Source: Runella aurantiaca
GTDB lineage: Bacteria > Bacteroidota > Bacteroidia > Cytophagales > Spirosomataceae
NCBI RefSeq assembly: GCF_003339505.1
Contig: NZ_QPIW01000002.1
Location: forward strand, 310,001 to 374,000
Direction of reading: 5' to 3'
DNA length: 64,000 bases
Below the pieces are notes generated by a model. That model searched no databases. It was not told the DNA's origin and saw nothing but the letters and a program-made list of their open reading frames with translations. Made by a program: the position numbers and the translations under genes. Of the stretch, positions 26,117-35,507 are shown piece by piece; the stretch's first letter is position 1, and the number at the start of each line of letters is the position of its first letter.

Positions 26117-29100
26117 TTAGAATGTCGCTGATAGGCCGATGGTAATACTTTTCAAAATCGGATAGTTGTATCCGTTGCCGCTGTTTCCATTGGTGACCAC
26201 GTTGTCGGACTGACCGAGGTTTTCTACGTCCAAATCGCGGGTGAGTTTGTAGAGTGGCGACCAGGTTGCGAGATTCTCGCCCGAAACAAAAAGTTTAGTC
26301 GTGCTCATTCCCCACTTTTTAATGAGCACGCGGGGCAAATTATAACCTATCTGAAGATTTTTCATTCGGAGATAGGCCGCGTTCTGAAGGTATTTAGTTT
26401 GGGCCTGATACAACTCCCCGGCGCTGTTTTGCGTTACGTACCCCCGGTAGCGCGGCAAGTAGGCATTGGGGTTTTGGGGCGACCAAATATTTCCCGTGTG
26501 CCATTCTGGCAACTTATTGTACGGACGGTTGTATTGTCCCCAAAAAATAGCGGCTTCGGGGCCGGGCCACCAATCCTGTTGCCCAATGCCTTGAAAAAAG
26601 GTCGAAAAAAAGAAGTTATGCCAGTTGGCACTGAGGATGATTCCGTAGGTGTAACGAGGCGTCGAATTACCGATGATACTGCGGTCGCCGGGGCTTGCTA
26701 CGGTATTGTCGCCGTTGTCAATCTGGCCATCGCCGTTCAAATCTCTAAATTTTATGTCACCGGGCAGCCATTGTCCCGTGTTAGAGGCTTTAAACAAGGT
26801 TTGTTTGGCGGAGTTCTCCACGTCGCCGAGGGAGGTAAAGTACCCGTCGGTGGTATAGCCCCAAATTTCACCGATGGTTTGCCCCGCATAGTAGTCACTG
26901 AGTTTCTTGTTGGGATTGTTAAATTTGTCGATGGTAGAGGTATAATCAGCCATCGTAAGGCGCACTTCGTAGTCGAAAGGCTTACCACCTGCTTGAAATT
27001 TATCCCGCCACGACAAAACGCCCTCCCAGCCTTTGGTGGTGAGGTCGGCGTAGTTACCTTTGGGAATATCGGTCCCAAAAACCGCGGGTAGCGTCATTCC
27101 CACCGTAAACATATTGGTTGTTTTGCGAATGTACGCATCGGCGTTCAGAATCAGGCGATTGCTAAACATTCCTAAGTCAATTCCCACATCTTGCGTGGTG
27201 GAGGTTTCCCAAGTGAGGCCATCGGGAATGACGCTGGGTTGCCCTGTTTTTTGGGGACGGACTCCGTTTAAAATTCGGTTGGATTGCGAAATGGAAAATT
27301 GCTCCTGAAACGCATAAGAGCCAATGCTTCCGTTGCCGAGCGAGCCGTAGGAACCTCTGATTTTAAGGTCGCTGATAAATTTTGGCAAAATCTTCCAGAA
27401 GGATTCGTTGGATAGGCGCCAACCCGCTGAAACAGAGGGAAAAAATGCATAGCGTTCGTTGGATGGAAATTTGGACGAGCCATCGTAGCGACCGTTGAGT
27501 TCCAACAAGTATTTGTCTTTAAATGAATAATTGAACCGGTAAAAACCACCCACAACCGCCCATTTTTCCCAGCCGCCGCTCGTATTGACCGACTGTCCCA
27601 AGGCAAGGTTTATGTCGTTTGCATCTTCGTAAATCAGTCCATTACGTATGGTTTCGAGGCGGCGAAAAGTTGACAATTCGTAGTTATACCCCACCAACGC
27701 TTTTAGATAATGATTTTGACTGATTTTAGGCTCGTATTCCGCGTATAGGTTGGTAGCCGTGTAGAGTGTTTCACGGTAAATATTCTGCAAATCGTTGGTG
27801 CTTGTGCCTACGTATTCAATCACCCCAGGTTTACGGCTATAGGGTACGGGCACCCGCCTCCGATATTCGTTGTCGTCGGTATTCTGAAACGTAAAATTCC
27901 CTTTTATCCTGAACTGGTCATTGAAAAATTGGCTGGTAAAATCGGTCGTGTTTCTAAACACGCGTTTGTCCATGTCGATGCCGTTTTTGCCGTACCAAAA
28001 ATCACCTACCGTATACGCCGCCGAATACGAAAGGGTTCCGTCAGGGTTAAACATCGGTGCCATCATGTGGCCTTCGTCGGCGATGTTGCGCCAGATGCTC
28101 CCGCCCTCACCTACGTTGAGCGGGTTATGGTATTTCATGGAAGAAAAATCGGCGTTATTAGTCACTTTCAACCACGGAAATGGCTGAATCGACCCTTTGG
28201 CCCGTACGCTCATGAGGCGGTAGTCGTCGGAATTGTAACGAAATAGGCCGCTTTGCGTATAATAACGACCTGTTACGTAAAAATCCGCTTTGCCACTGCT
28301 GCCCGATACCGAAAGGTTGTGCTCAGTGGCACTGTTATTTTCTTTGTATAATTCTTTGTACCAATCGGTATTTTCGTAGTAGACGTACTCGCCCGTGGCG
28401 GGGTCAATGTCCGTTTTGGTCAGGGTGGGGTCATTGTTCCTGCGTTCGAGTTCGGTCAGGTAGGCGGGAGAGAAGCGAAGTGTTTTATTTACGTTTTGTG
28501 GGGTCTGGGAATAATCATTCCAAGCCATCCAGCTTTCATTAAACATCTTTGCAAACTCATAGCCATTGGTCACGAATTTAGGGAGCGTGGTGGGGCTTTT
28601 GATGGAATGGTTGAGCGAATAGCTAATCACGGTCTTATCTTTTTGGGGGCTTTTGGTGGTAATCAGTACCACGCCAAACGCCCCTCGCGCCCCATAGATA
28701 GCCGCCGATGCCGCATCTTTCAGGACCGTTACGCTGGCTACATCGTTGGGATTGAGGCGGCTAGGGTCGCCTTCTACACCGTCAATCAAAATCAGGGCGT
28801 TTCCTCCCTGCCCAATGGAAGTAGTGCCGCGAATATTATACAATGGGGATTGAATGGGTTTGCCGTCGGCCATGCGCAGGTTTAGATTGGGAATTACACC
28901 CTGTAAACCTTGGGTCAGGTTGGGCAACGAACGGTTTTCGAGTACTTCGCTCGTCACTTGGTCAACGGCACCCGTGAGGTGTGCTTTCTTTTGGGTTCCG
29001 TAGCCTACAACTATGACTTCTGAAAGTAATTTGGAATCAGAATCCATCATAATCTCGAGATTGGTTCGATTGCCCACCATTATTTCCCGACGAAGGTAGC

Positions 29101-29644
29101 CAACGTAACTTAATACCAAAACCGTTTGTGAGGCAGGTGCAGAGAGGGTAAAGTGGCCGTTGACGTCGGTGGAAGTTCCTTTGACCGTTCCTTTGACCAA
29201 AATATTTACGCCCGGCAGTCCTTCGCCGTTTTCTCCTTTGACCGTTCCAGAGATGAGGGTTTCGGTGGCCGTACTTTTGGTGCGTTTAGGAAGTTCTAAG
29301 GGCGAAACAGTGATTCTTTGCGGTTTTTTGGTGAGCACGATTTGTTTTCGACTCACAATCTCATAGTTGATTTGGAGGGGCGAAAAAAGTTGTTCAAACA
29401 CATTCTCCAGCTTTTCGTCTTTTACCGTCAGGTTGACCGTGGGTACTTTTTTAAGTATTTCGGAGCGATACGAAAAACGAACTTTTGCCTGTTTCTCGAT
29501 TTTATTGAGCACTTGGCGCAAGGATTGGTTCTCAACCTTCAACGAGAATCGTTGGTTGAGGACATCCTGGGCTGCGGCTCGTCGGGTGTAGCCAACGCTC
29601 ATCAACAGCAGCACGAAAACGAGTTGAGCAGTAGTAATTTTCAA
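26117..29644 (-). CDS. SusC/RagA-type TonB-dependent transporter with STN signalling domain
   Basis: This outer-membrane importer of about 1175 residues also signals across the envelope. After the signal peptide (ending RRAAAQ) come an STN domain (about 30-100, with SLRQVLNKIEKQAKVRFSYR), a carboxypeptidase-regulatory-like domain (about 125-210, GLPGVNILVKGTVKGT), a plug with VVGYGTQKKAHLTGAV and DGVEGDPSRLNPNDVASV, and the barrel ending in phenylalanine. The STN domain should touch the FecR protein encoded upstream and release the ECF sigma. No ATG is available; the TTG at 29644 gives a better signal peptide than the TTG at 29656. Confidence 0.94.
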   Translation of the reverse strand: MKITTAQLVFVLLLMSVGYTRRAAAQDVLNQRFSLKVENQSLRQVLNKIEKQAKVRFSYRSEILKKVPTVNLTVKDEKLENVFEQLFSPLQINYEIVSRKQIVLTKKPQRITVSPLELPKRTKSTATETLISGTVKGENGEGLPGVNILVKGTVKGTSTDVNGHFTLSAPASQTVLVLSYVGYLRREIMVGNRTNLEIMMDSDSKLLSEVIVVGYGTQKKAHLTGAVDQVTSEVLENRSLPNLTQGLQGVIPNLNLRMADGKPIQSPLYNIRGTTSIGQGGNALILIDGVEGDPSRLNPNDVASVTVLKDAASAAIYGARGAFGVVLITTKSPQKDKTVISYSLNHSIKSPTTLPKFVTNGYEFAKMFNESWMAWNDYSQTPQNVNKTLRFSPAYLTELERRNNDPTLTKTDIDPATGEYVYYENTDWYKELYKENNSATEHNLSVSGSSGKADFYVTGRYYTQSGLFRYNSDDYRLMSVRAKGSIQPFPWLKVTNNADFSSMKYHNPLNVGEGGSIWRNIADEGHMMAPMFNPDGTLSYSAAYTVGDFWYGKNGIDMDKRVFRNTTDFTSQFFNDQFRIKGNFTFQNTDDNEYRRRVPVPYSRKPGVIEYVGTSTNDLQNIYRETLYTATNLYAEYEPKISQNHYLKALVGYNYELSTFRRLETIRNGLIYEDANDINLALGQSVNTSGGWEKWAVVGGFYRFNYSFKDKYLLELNGRYDGSSKFPSNERYAFFPSVSAGWRLSNESFWKILPKFISDLKIRGSYGSLGNGSIGSYAFQEQFSISQSNRILNGVRPQKTGQPSVIPDGLTWETSTTQDVGIDLGMFSNRLILNADAYIRKTTNMFTVGMTLPAVFGTDIPKGNYADLTTKGWEGVLSWRDKFQAGGKPFDYEVRLTMADYTSTIDKFNNPNKKLSDYYAGQTIGEIWGYTTDGYFTSLGDVENSAKQTLFKASNTGQWLPGDIKFRDLNGDGQIDNGDNTVASPGDRSIIGNSTPRYTYGIILSANWHNFFFSTFFQGIGQQDWWPGPEAAIFWGQYNRPYNKLPEWHTGNIWSPQNPNAYLPRYRGYVTQNSAGELYQAQTKYLQNAAYLRMKNLQIGYNLPRVLIKKWGMSTTKLFVSGENLATWSPLYKLTRDLDVENLGQSDNVVTNGNSGNGYNYPILKSITIGLSATF

Positions 29645-29730
29645 GGCTACGTACAACCAATGATTAGTTGGAAAAAAAATTCATATTTTTGTTTGTTTTG
29701 TTCGATGTGGAAAACGCGGACACGACAAAA

Positions 29731-29769
29731 AAGCCCTGCTTCAACCGTATTGCAGACGGTTGAGGGCTT
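29731..29769 (-). terminator. Terminator or attenuator between fecR-like and susC-like genes
   Basis: On the minus strand, AAGCCCT plus TCAACCGT pair with ACGGTTGA plus AGGGCTT, followed by TTTTTT. It lies about 100 bases after the FecR stop, so sigma/FecR and SusC/SusD are separate or unequal transcripts. Confidence 0.78.
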
Positions 29770-29870
29770 ACTGTTTTTGGTCGGTGAACTGGTCCTTCAC
29801 CGGCCATTTTGCTTTTAAAAAGAGGAGTGGATATAAAAATCTATTCAATAAAACGAAACTGAATGCAAGG

Positions 29871-30932
29871 TTATTGGCATCCGTTGGATTTAATGACAAT
29901 CTGGGCTTCAATGGTTTCGTACTCGGCACCGATAGTACGGCAGAGTAAACGCAGACGCTCATAAAATACTTCGTCAGAAAAACTTATTGTAACAAAGCAT
30001 TTTTTCAGCACTTCTTCATCGTACACCAGTTCTACCCCGTATTGTTGCTCTAAGTCACGCAATACGCTCACTGCCGAACGGTCGGTGTAAACCAATTCTT
30101 TCTGGTCGGCGATAATTTTGGTGGGATTTTCTACCAGCGATTTTACCAAAATCTCACCGTTTCTGACAAACGTTGCCTGTTGGTTGGCGGCGAGTAAAAC
30201 CGTGTTTTTAAGGTCGTTAGATAGGTTTTTTCGCGACGATACCGCCACCTTGCCTTCCCGTACCGACACGTTTACGTTGGGTTTTCCCACAAAGGCCTGC
30301 ACGGTAAAACTCGTACCTACTACTTGAGTCACCGTTTCGGCGGCGTATACCAAAAAAGGATGTTCGGGGTCACGTTTTACTTCAAAGTAAGCTTCTCCAT
30401 CTAGGTATACTTCGCGTAGGTTTTCGAATTTTTTCGCAAAACTCAGACGACTTTTTGGGGCCAACTGTACCGAACTTCCGTCGGGAAGGCGAAGGTGCTG
30501 GATCTGATTTTGGGTGTTGATTCGTTCTTCCAGTTGATTGGTTGCGGTGGCAACGATGGTATCGTACGAAATGGGCTGTTGACGTTGCTGCCACCAAATC
30601 CATCCCGCGGCCATGACCAAAATGACGGCGGCTGCGGCAGCCCACCATCCTTTCAATGAACGAACGACTGGGGTGTGGGTTTTCTCCGATGTGTGAGCTT
30701 CTACAAACTGCCACATCTCGGAAAGTTGGGAATCGGAAGGAAAAAACTGAGGGCTTTCGGCGATGGCTTTGACCAAAGCTTGGGCCCTCAGTATATGGGG
30801 TTGTTGGTGTGGATAAGTCTGGCGATAATTTTCCCAAAAGGTATCCGACTCCGGCGTTGGGGCTTGTACCCAATTTCTGAAGTCCGGATGTTCGGCAAAA
30901 TCACGCGCAGAAAATTCGGAAAGGGGCTTCAT
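29871..30932 (-). CDS. FecR-family anti-sigma factor
   Basis: This 353-residue inner-membrane regulator holds the ECF sigma factor until the STN domain of the SusC protein signals. The cytoplasmic part is about residues 1-92. One membrane helix (GWWAAAAAVILVMAAGWIWW) is followed by the periplasmic FecR domain (about 125-230: LPDGSSVQLAPKSRLSF, REVYLDGEAYFEVKRD) and a C-terminal STN-like DUF4974 domain (RSAVSVLRDLEQQYGVELVY). It lies 102 bases downstream of the sigma gene on the same strand. Confidence 0.93.
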   Translation of the reverse strand: MKPLSEFSARDFAEHPDFRNWVQAPTPESDTFWENYRQTYPHQQPHILRAQALVKAIAESPQFFPSDSQLSEMWQFVEAHTSEKTHTPVVRSLKGWWAAAAAVILVMAAGWIWWQQRQQPISYDTIVATATNQLEERINTQNQIQHLRLPDGSSVQLAPKSRLSFAKKFENLREVYLDGEAYFEVKRDPEHPFLVYAAETVTQVVGTSFTVQAFVGKPNVNVSVREGKVAVSSRKNLSNDLKNTVLLAANQQATFVRNGEILVKSLVENPTKIIADQKELVYTDRSAVSVLRDLEQQYGVELVYDEEVLKKCFVTISFSDEVFYERLRLLCRTIGAEYETIEAQIVIKSNGCQ

Positions 30933-31034
30933 AAATAATAAATCGAATGGCGTGTAAACAGTAAACGTTTACCCCTCATGAAGAAAAAGCAGGAAACTTT
31001 ATCGGTAACTCACTTTTTCTGATTTTTTTTGAAA

Positions 31035-31652
31035 TTATTTAACCGAGAATTGAAAGACGTAATACAGCAGTACGTGAAGCAATGCATCGGGGAGGTTTCG
31101 GCGCAAACGCTGAATGGCCCGTGTGATTAAATTTCGGGCCGATTGGTCGTTGATTTGCAGTATTTCCGCGATTTGATCATATTCCAACCCATCATAAAAG
31201 CGTAGTTGGAGCGCTTCGTATTCCCGCGCCGAGAGCTGTTCAAGCTGAGATTTTAACCACTTCACATTCGCATCAAACGTTTCTTCCGTAATGGTCATTT
31301 CTTCGATAGAAGGCCACAGGTGCGTATCAGGAATCTCATGGTCTTGTAAAGAATTTAGATCGGTACGCCACTCATTTTGGTAAGAACGGTGAATCTTGCG
31401 CCGCAGCGCCCGATACAGATAAAATCGAATCGAAGTGGTGGCACTCAACCGCTCGCGCGTGTCCCATATTTCCACAAAAAGCTCTTGCACAGCATCTTGA
31501 GAGATTTGCGGGTCGTGGGTCAGCTTGTAGGCATAGTTATAAAGTACTTTCACAAACCGTTCGTAGATTTCGGCAAAGGCCTTTCTGTCCCCTCCTCTAA
31601 AGCAATCCCAAGCGAAGGCTTCATCAAAACTTGGCAACGATTTTGAAATCAT
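31035..31652 (-). CDS. ECF RNA polymerase sigma factor (Bacteroidota sigma-70 group)
   Basis: This 205-residue sigma factor has region 2 (about 18-85: FAEIYERFVKVLYNYAYKLT, DAVQELFVEIWDTRE) and region 4 (about 135-195: LSAREYEALQLRFYDGLEYD, ending ARNLITRAIQRLRRNL). It should drive the SusC/SusD/phosphoesterase genes when FecR is relieved. ATG at 31652 is preferred over TTG at 31661. A -7 box, TACTTTTG, lies just upstream on the minus strand. Confidence 0.93.
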   Translation of the reverse strand: MISKSLPSFDEAFAWDCFRGGDRKAFAEIYERFVKVLYNYAYKLTHDPQISQDAVQELFVEIWDTRERLSATTSIRFYLYRALRRKIHRSYQNEWRTDLNSLQDHEIPDTHLWPSIEEMTITEETFDANVKWLKSQLEQLSAREYEALQLRFYDGLEYDQIAEILQINDQSARNLITRAIQRLRRNLPDALLHVLLYYVFQFSVK

Positions 31653-31674
31653 TTCAATCAAAGGATTTATACCG

Positions 31675-31682
31675 CAAAAGTA
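31675..31682 (-). promoter_or_regulatory. -7 box upstream of the ECF sigma gene
   Basis: On the minus strand TACTTTTG matches TAnnTTTG, 22 bases before the ATG at 31652. The -33 element is weak, which would fit a housekeeping promoter of low strength. Confidence 0.5.
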
Positions 31683-31863
31683 ATCGAATTGCGTTGATTT
31701 AACATTGAGGCAATATTACGTGTAAATTAAGTTTAAAATTACCAAAAAAGTGAGTGACATTGACCAGTTTGACATTAAAAAATGGTTGGAATATAGAAAT
31801 AAATCAGGAAACAACTGAATTTTACCTTGCTTGATGAAGGACTAAAATGTAGGAAGTTCAAAA

Positions 31864-31888
31864 ATAAGCCCCGTTATTTGGGGCCGCT
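31864..31888 (-). terminator. Terminator of the M20 peptidase gene
   Basis: On the minus strand GCCCC pairs with GGGGC around a seven-base loop, followed by TTATTTTT. It lies six bases after the stop. Confidence 0.7.
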
Positions 31889-31893
31889 TCAAC

Positions 31894-33351
31894 TTAACTT
31901 CCTTTTACCAATTCAACATAAAATTTTACCACATTTTTAAAATCAGTTATGCTGATGCGCTCGTTGGTGCCGTGGGGACGTTTAAGGTCTTCTTCGTTCA
32001 TGCGAACGGGCATAAAACGGTAGATATTTGAACACACGTTGCGGTAAAAACGCGCATCTGTAGCACCTACCACCAGATAGGGGGCTACAATCACTTCTGG
32101 GAAACAGCTTTTGATGGTTCGGTGCAACGCCCGAAATCCAAGGGTAGCGGTATCAGAAACGGGGGAAGGCTCGGAGTCAAACTGTTTGAGCGTTTCAATA
32201 GTAATGCGCTCGTTATCAATGGTTTTTTTGACATACTCGGCTACGCCTTTTACAGAGTCACCGGGCAAAATCCGAAAATTTATTTTGGCGATGACCTCCA
32301 CAGGAAGCACGTTGTCTTTGACACCTGCGTGAATGACAGTGGGGGCAATACTGGTGCGGACCATGGCGTTACCAGCGTTGGTTTTAGCAAGAATATTGAC
32401 AATCACTGGCTTGAGTAGCCAACGATTTGCCATGGCTAATTTGGTGCCGAAGGGCATTTCGGGGGCGAGGTAATCCTGTAAATAACTGGCCGCACCTTCC
32501 AAACGCGCGGGAAAAGGATTTTTCTGAAGCTTGTCAATCGCTTCGGCCATCATGCCGATACTGGTTTGGGGTGGTGGCATGGACGAATGGCCTCCGTCGC
32601 CCACCGAGGTTAATTGAAGTGTGGTATAGCCTTTTTCGGCGATGCCAATGAGCGCAATAGGAGTGGTGATGCCCGACACACCATCGGTTTTGATGGTTCC
32701 GCCTTCATCCATGACGTACTCTAACTGTACTTTTCTGGTTTCAAGCAGCGCCGCAATTTGGCGTGCCCCGTAGCGCCCCGAAACCTCTTCGTCGTGGCCG
32801 AAGGCGAGATAAAAGGAGCGCTCAGGTTGGTAGTTTTGCTTCAATAAATACTCAATTGCTTCCAAAACCCCGATAACCGTTACTTTGTCGTCCAACGTAC
32901 CACGACCGTAAATAAAACCTTCGGTAATATCTCCCGCAAAAGGTGGGTGTTTCCACATTTTTTCGGTGCCTTGTACTACGGGGACTACATCGTAGTGGCC
33001 CATCAGCAGGGCAGGTTTGAGGGCAGGATTCTTTCCTTTCCACTCAAACAATAAAGCGTAGCCGTTAATCCGTTCGCGTTTGAGGCGGGCGTGGGTGAGG
33101 GGGTAAGTTTGTTCGAGAAAACCAATGAATTTTTCGAACTGTGTACTGTCCATGAGCGACAAATCTTCGTACGAAACGGTACGAATTTTAACGGCATCTG
33201 ACAGGTGCGAAAGGGCAGAATCGCTGATGGCTAGGGTGGGTGCGGGTGCTATGCCAGCCATTTGTTTGGAAGAAATGCGGAAGGTGTTGAACAACAACAC
33301 GCCAATCAATAAAACAAGGCCAATGGCAATGACTCGGAGTGCGTTTTTCAT
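31894..33351 (-). CDS. M20-family metallopeptidase (PM20D1/carboxypeptidase S type)
   Basis: This zinc-dependent peptidase or N-acyl amino-acid hydrolase has 485 residues. An N-terminal membrane anchor (ALRVIAIGLVLLIGVLLFNTF) places it in the periplasm, tethered to the inner membrane. Catalytic motifs: LMGHYDVVPV (zinc His), GRGTLDDKVTV (bridging Asp), GHDEEVSG (catalytic Glu-Glu) and MDEGGTI. The dimerisation domain lies around residues 240-360. The length and N-terminal anchor match the carboxypeptidase S-like group rather than cytosolic PepT or DapE. A single gene. Confidence 0.9.
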   Translation of the reverse strand: MKNALRVIAIGLVLLIGVLLFNTFRISSKQMAGIAPAPTLAISDSALSHLSDAVKIRTVSYEDLSLMDSTQFEKFIGFLEQTYPLTHARLKRERINGYALLFEWKGKNPALKPALLMGHYDVVPVVQGTEKMWKHPPFAGDITEGFIYGRGTLDDKVTVIGVLEAIEYLLKQNYQPERSFYLAFGHDEEVSGRYGARQIAALLETRKVQLEYVMDEGGTIKTDGVSGITTPIALIGIAEKGYTTLQLTSVGDGGHSSMPPPQTSIGMMAEAIDKLQKNPFPARLEGAASYLQDYLAPEMPFGTKLAMANRWLLKPVIVNILAKTNAGNAMVRTSIAPTVIHAGVKDNVLPVEVIAKINFRILPGDSVKGVAEYVKKTIDNERITIETLKQFDSEPSPVSDTATLGFRALHRTIKSCFPEVIVAPYLVVGATDARFYRNVCSNIYRFMPVRMNEEDLKRPHGTNERISITDFKNVVKFYVELVKGS

Positions 33352-33473
33352 CGGGGAGTGCGTCGGTTATGAAAGCGTCTTGCAAAATCAAAAATATCCC
33401 TGATTTTAGCAAGAAGCTTGCTCAGGTACGGAGGCTCGTTTTCTGCATCCATCTGGCGGTTTAGATGCTAGCT

Positions 33474-33502
33474 GTGTCCGACGGTTCCAAACCGTCAGAC
33501 AC
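33474..33502. repeat. Intergenic hairpin
   Basis: GTGTC-c-GACGGTT pairs with AACCGTC-a-GACAC around a three-base loop. There is no T run. Its centre resembles the GGTTT/AAACC hairpins elsewhere in the window, so it may be a more distant member of that family. Confidence 0.65.
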
Positions 33503-33522
33503 TACTGCTTTCACAGACTCTA

Positions 33523-34017
33523 TCAGCCTTGGCGTACCAATTCTACAAAATCAAACGCAATGGCGTGCTTTTCGTCGGTTGCATGACTTACCCTACTTAC
33601 TTCCCGCCACTCTTCTTTATTAGGAATATTGAGATAGGCATCTCCTTCAAACTCCGCTTTTACTTCCGTCAGATAAATTTTGTTGGCTACGGGCAATGTC
33701 ATTTTGTATACTTCTGCCCCGCCGATGACGAAGGCTTCGTCGGTGCCTGTTTGGCGTGCGGCTTCAATGGCTTCGTTGACTGAGTTGACAATAATTACAC
33801 CTTCAAATTGCCATTCTCGATTTCGTGTAATGACGATAGATGTCCGGTTGGGAAGGGGTTTTCCGATGGAGTCAAATGTTTTGCGCCCCATGATGATGGG
33901 GTGGCCTGTGGTGAGGCGTTTGAATTGCTTCAAATCGTCGGGCAAATGCCAGATGAGCTGATTATCACGCCCGATAACGCCATTTTGGGCCGCTGCTACG
34001 ATAAGAGAAATAAGCAT
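33523..34017 (-). CDS. folA: Dihydrofolate reductase
   Basis: FolA reduces dihydrofolate to tetrahydrofolate with NADPH, needed for thymidylate and purine synthesis. The 164-residue sequence shows LIVAAAQNGVIGRDNQLIWH, LPDDLKQFKRLTTGHPIIMG, RKTFDSIGKPLPNR and FVIGGAEVYKM. The catalytic acid is the aspartate in LPDD. Thymidylate synthase, often next to folA, is absent here. A Uma2-family gene lies 37 bp upstream on the same strand. Confidence 0.94.
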   Translation of the reverse strand: MLISLIVAAAQNGVIGRDNQLIWHLPDDLKQFKRLTTGHPIIMGRKTFDSIGKPLPNRTSIVITRNREWQFEGVIIVNSVNEAIEAARQTGTDEAFVIGGAEVYKMTLPVANKIYLTEVKAEFEGDAYLNIPNKEEWREVSRVSHATDEKHAIAFDFVELVRQG

Positions 34018-34054
34018 GGAGGAGCAGTTTTTGCCAAAGGTCGTGTTTTTACAA

Positions 34055-34636
34055 CTATATTTCTAAAATGTTGTTCAATACAACTTCAAAATCAATTAAT
34101 ACATTACCACCGTCTAATGCTTCCGAAAAGGCTTTGGTTTCTACTGGTTGGTTTGGGCGATAAATATAGGTTTGTTGCTCACTCATGGAGATCAACCAAC
34201 CCAATCGTACGCCGTTATTAATCCATTTCGTCATTTTTTGTTTCAAATCTTCTACATTGTCCGTGTCTGATTCCAGTTCTAACACGAAGTCAGGGGCCAT
34301 GTGTGGAAATGATTTCTTTTCGGCGGTCGACAATTGTTCCCAGCGTTCTTTCCGAATCCAAGCAACATCGGGAGCACGCATTGATTTATCTGGTAGAAAA
34401 AATCCTCCGTTGGAGTCAATTACTTTTCCTGCTTTGGTGCGGCGGTTCCAAATGACAAATTCACCGTTTAATTCACTGTTGTTTGAGCTTGTCAGGAGGT
34501 GGGTAGGGGACATATTTATAAAAATTTGGCCATTCTCATCCCGTTCAACTTGAAGGTCGGGATTGGATAAACAGAATGTGACCAACTCGTCGTCGGTAAA
34601 CTGGTCGCGGGCTGGTAGGTTTAACGGAATCACCAT
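34055..34636 (-). CDS. Uma2-family (PD-(D/E)XK nuclease fold) protein
   Basis: The 193-residue protein has the DUF820/Uma2 layout: LTDDELVTFCLSNPDLQVE-like start, DSNGGFFLPDKSMRAPDVAW, then MAPDFVLELESDTDNVEDL (Asp...E-x-E core) and KMTKWINNGVRLGWLI. These are the residues of a PD-(D/E)XK active site. Uma2 proteins are common in cyanobacteria and Bacteroidota and their biological role is unsettled. It may be co-transcribed with folA. Confidence 0.9.
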   Translation of the reverse strand: MVIPLNLPARDQFTDDELVTFCLSNPDLQVERDENGQIFINMSPTHLLTSSNNSELNGEFVIWNRRTKAGKVIDSNGGFFLPDKSMRAPDVAWIRKERWEQLSTAEKKSFPHMAPDFVLELESDTDNVEDLKQKMTKWINNGVRLGWLISMSEQQTYIYRPNQPVETKAFSEALDGGNVLIDFEVVLNNILEI

Positions 34637-34667
34637 GAGTGCACCTGTGGATTGTAGAATACTTGAA

Positions 34668-34675
34668 CAAAGATA
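34668..34675 (-). promoter_or_regulatory. -7 box upstream of the Uma2 gene
   Basis: On the minus strand TATCTTTG matches TAnnTTTG, about 30 bases before the start codon. A plus-strand TAATTTTG at 34689-34696 sits four bases before the divergent FkbM gene, so the two start regions are packed back to back. No good -33 element was found for either. Confidence 0.4.
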
Positions 34676-34700
34676 CAGAATGATTCCTTAATTTTGCTCC

Positions 34701-35507
34701 ATGCTTGCTTTTCGATATTTACTCAAACACCCGTTTCACATCCTCCGAAATCCAGCCGGTAGGGAGTTGTTGGGGCTATTTTGGCGCTATGGCGACCGCC
34801 CGCGCTACCAACCGACCAAGGTTAAATTTGGACGTTATCAACTGGAAGTACCCGATGCGTTTTCGTGGACGTGGCAATACGAAGAAATCTACGTCGAAGC
34901 GTTTTACAAATTCAACACTTCAGCGTCTGCACCCGTGATTTATGATTGTGGGGCCAACGTCGGTATGAGCGTTATTTATTTCAAAGAACTCTACCCGCAG
35001 GCCCGCATCAAAGCTTACGAAGCAGAGTCAGTAATTGCCAATTATTTGACCCAAAACCTGAAGACTAACGGCATTAATGACGTAGAAATCGTCCAAAAAG
35101 CGGTTTGGAAAGACAACGCTGGCGTGTGGTTTGGCGAAGGACAGGCCGACGATGCCTCTATTTACGGACAAGGCACCAAAAAGTTGATTCCTTCGGTGCG
35201 CTTGCGCGACGAGTTGGCGGCAGAAACCCACGTTGATTTTCTAAAAATTGACATTGAAGGAGCCGAAATTGATGTTTTGCCCGATTGTGCCGATGTGCTC
35301 GACCGCGTGCAACATTTGTTTGTAGAGTTTCACGCTTATATCGGCCAACCGCAAGCCTTGGCGAAGGTCATCGAAGTGATTGAAAAAGCAGGATTTCGGT
35401 ATTATATTGACACCAATCAGCACCGTAAAGCTCCTTTTGTAAATCATCGTTATCGCAACAACGATGTCATGGATTTACAGTTAAATATATCGGCGTGGCG
35501 GGTATGA
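34701..35507 (+). CDS. FkbM-family SAM-dependent methyltransferase
   Basis: This 268-residue enzyme methylates a hydroxyl, most often on a sugar. The SAM site is IYDCGANVGMSVIYFKELYP, followed by KAYEAESVIANYL. The FkbM core FLKIDIEGAEIDVLPD and a late LFVEFHAYIGQPQAL are present. The stop codon overlaps the start of the next glycosyltransferase gene (ATGA), so the two are translationally coupled and probably modify one glycan. Confidence 0.92.
   Translation: MLAFRYLLKHPFHILRNPAGRELLGLFWRYGDRPRYQPTKVKFGRYQLEVPDAFSWTWQYEEIYVEAFYKFNTSASAPVIYDCGANVGMSVIYFKELYPQARIKAYEAESVIANYLTQNLKTNGINDVEIVQKAVWKDNAGVWFGEGQADDASIYGQGTKKLIPSVRLRDELAAETHVDFLKIDIEGAEIDVLPDCADVLDRVQHLFVEFHAYIGQPQALAKVIEVIEKAGFRYYIDTNQHRKAPFVNHRYRNNDVMDLQLNISAWRV

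Noticed and set aside
34701-34938. Plus-strand TAATTTTG box as a normal promoter for the FkbM gene.
   Set aside because: It ends four bases before the ATG and lacks a TTG at 19 bases (nearest is 23), so transcription from it would be leaderless or start inside the gene.
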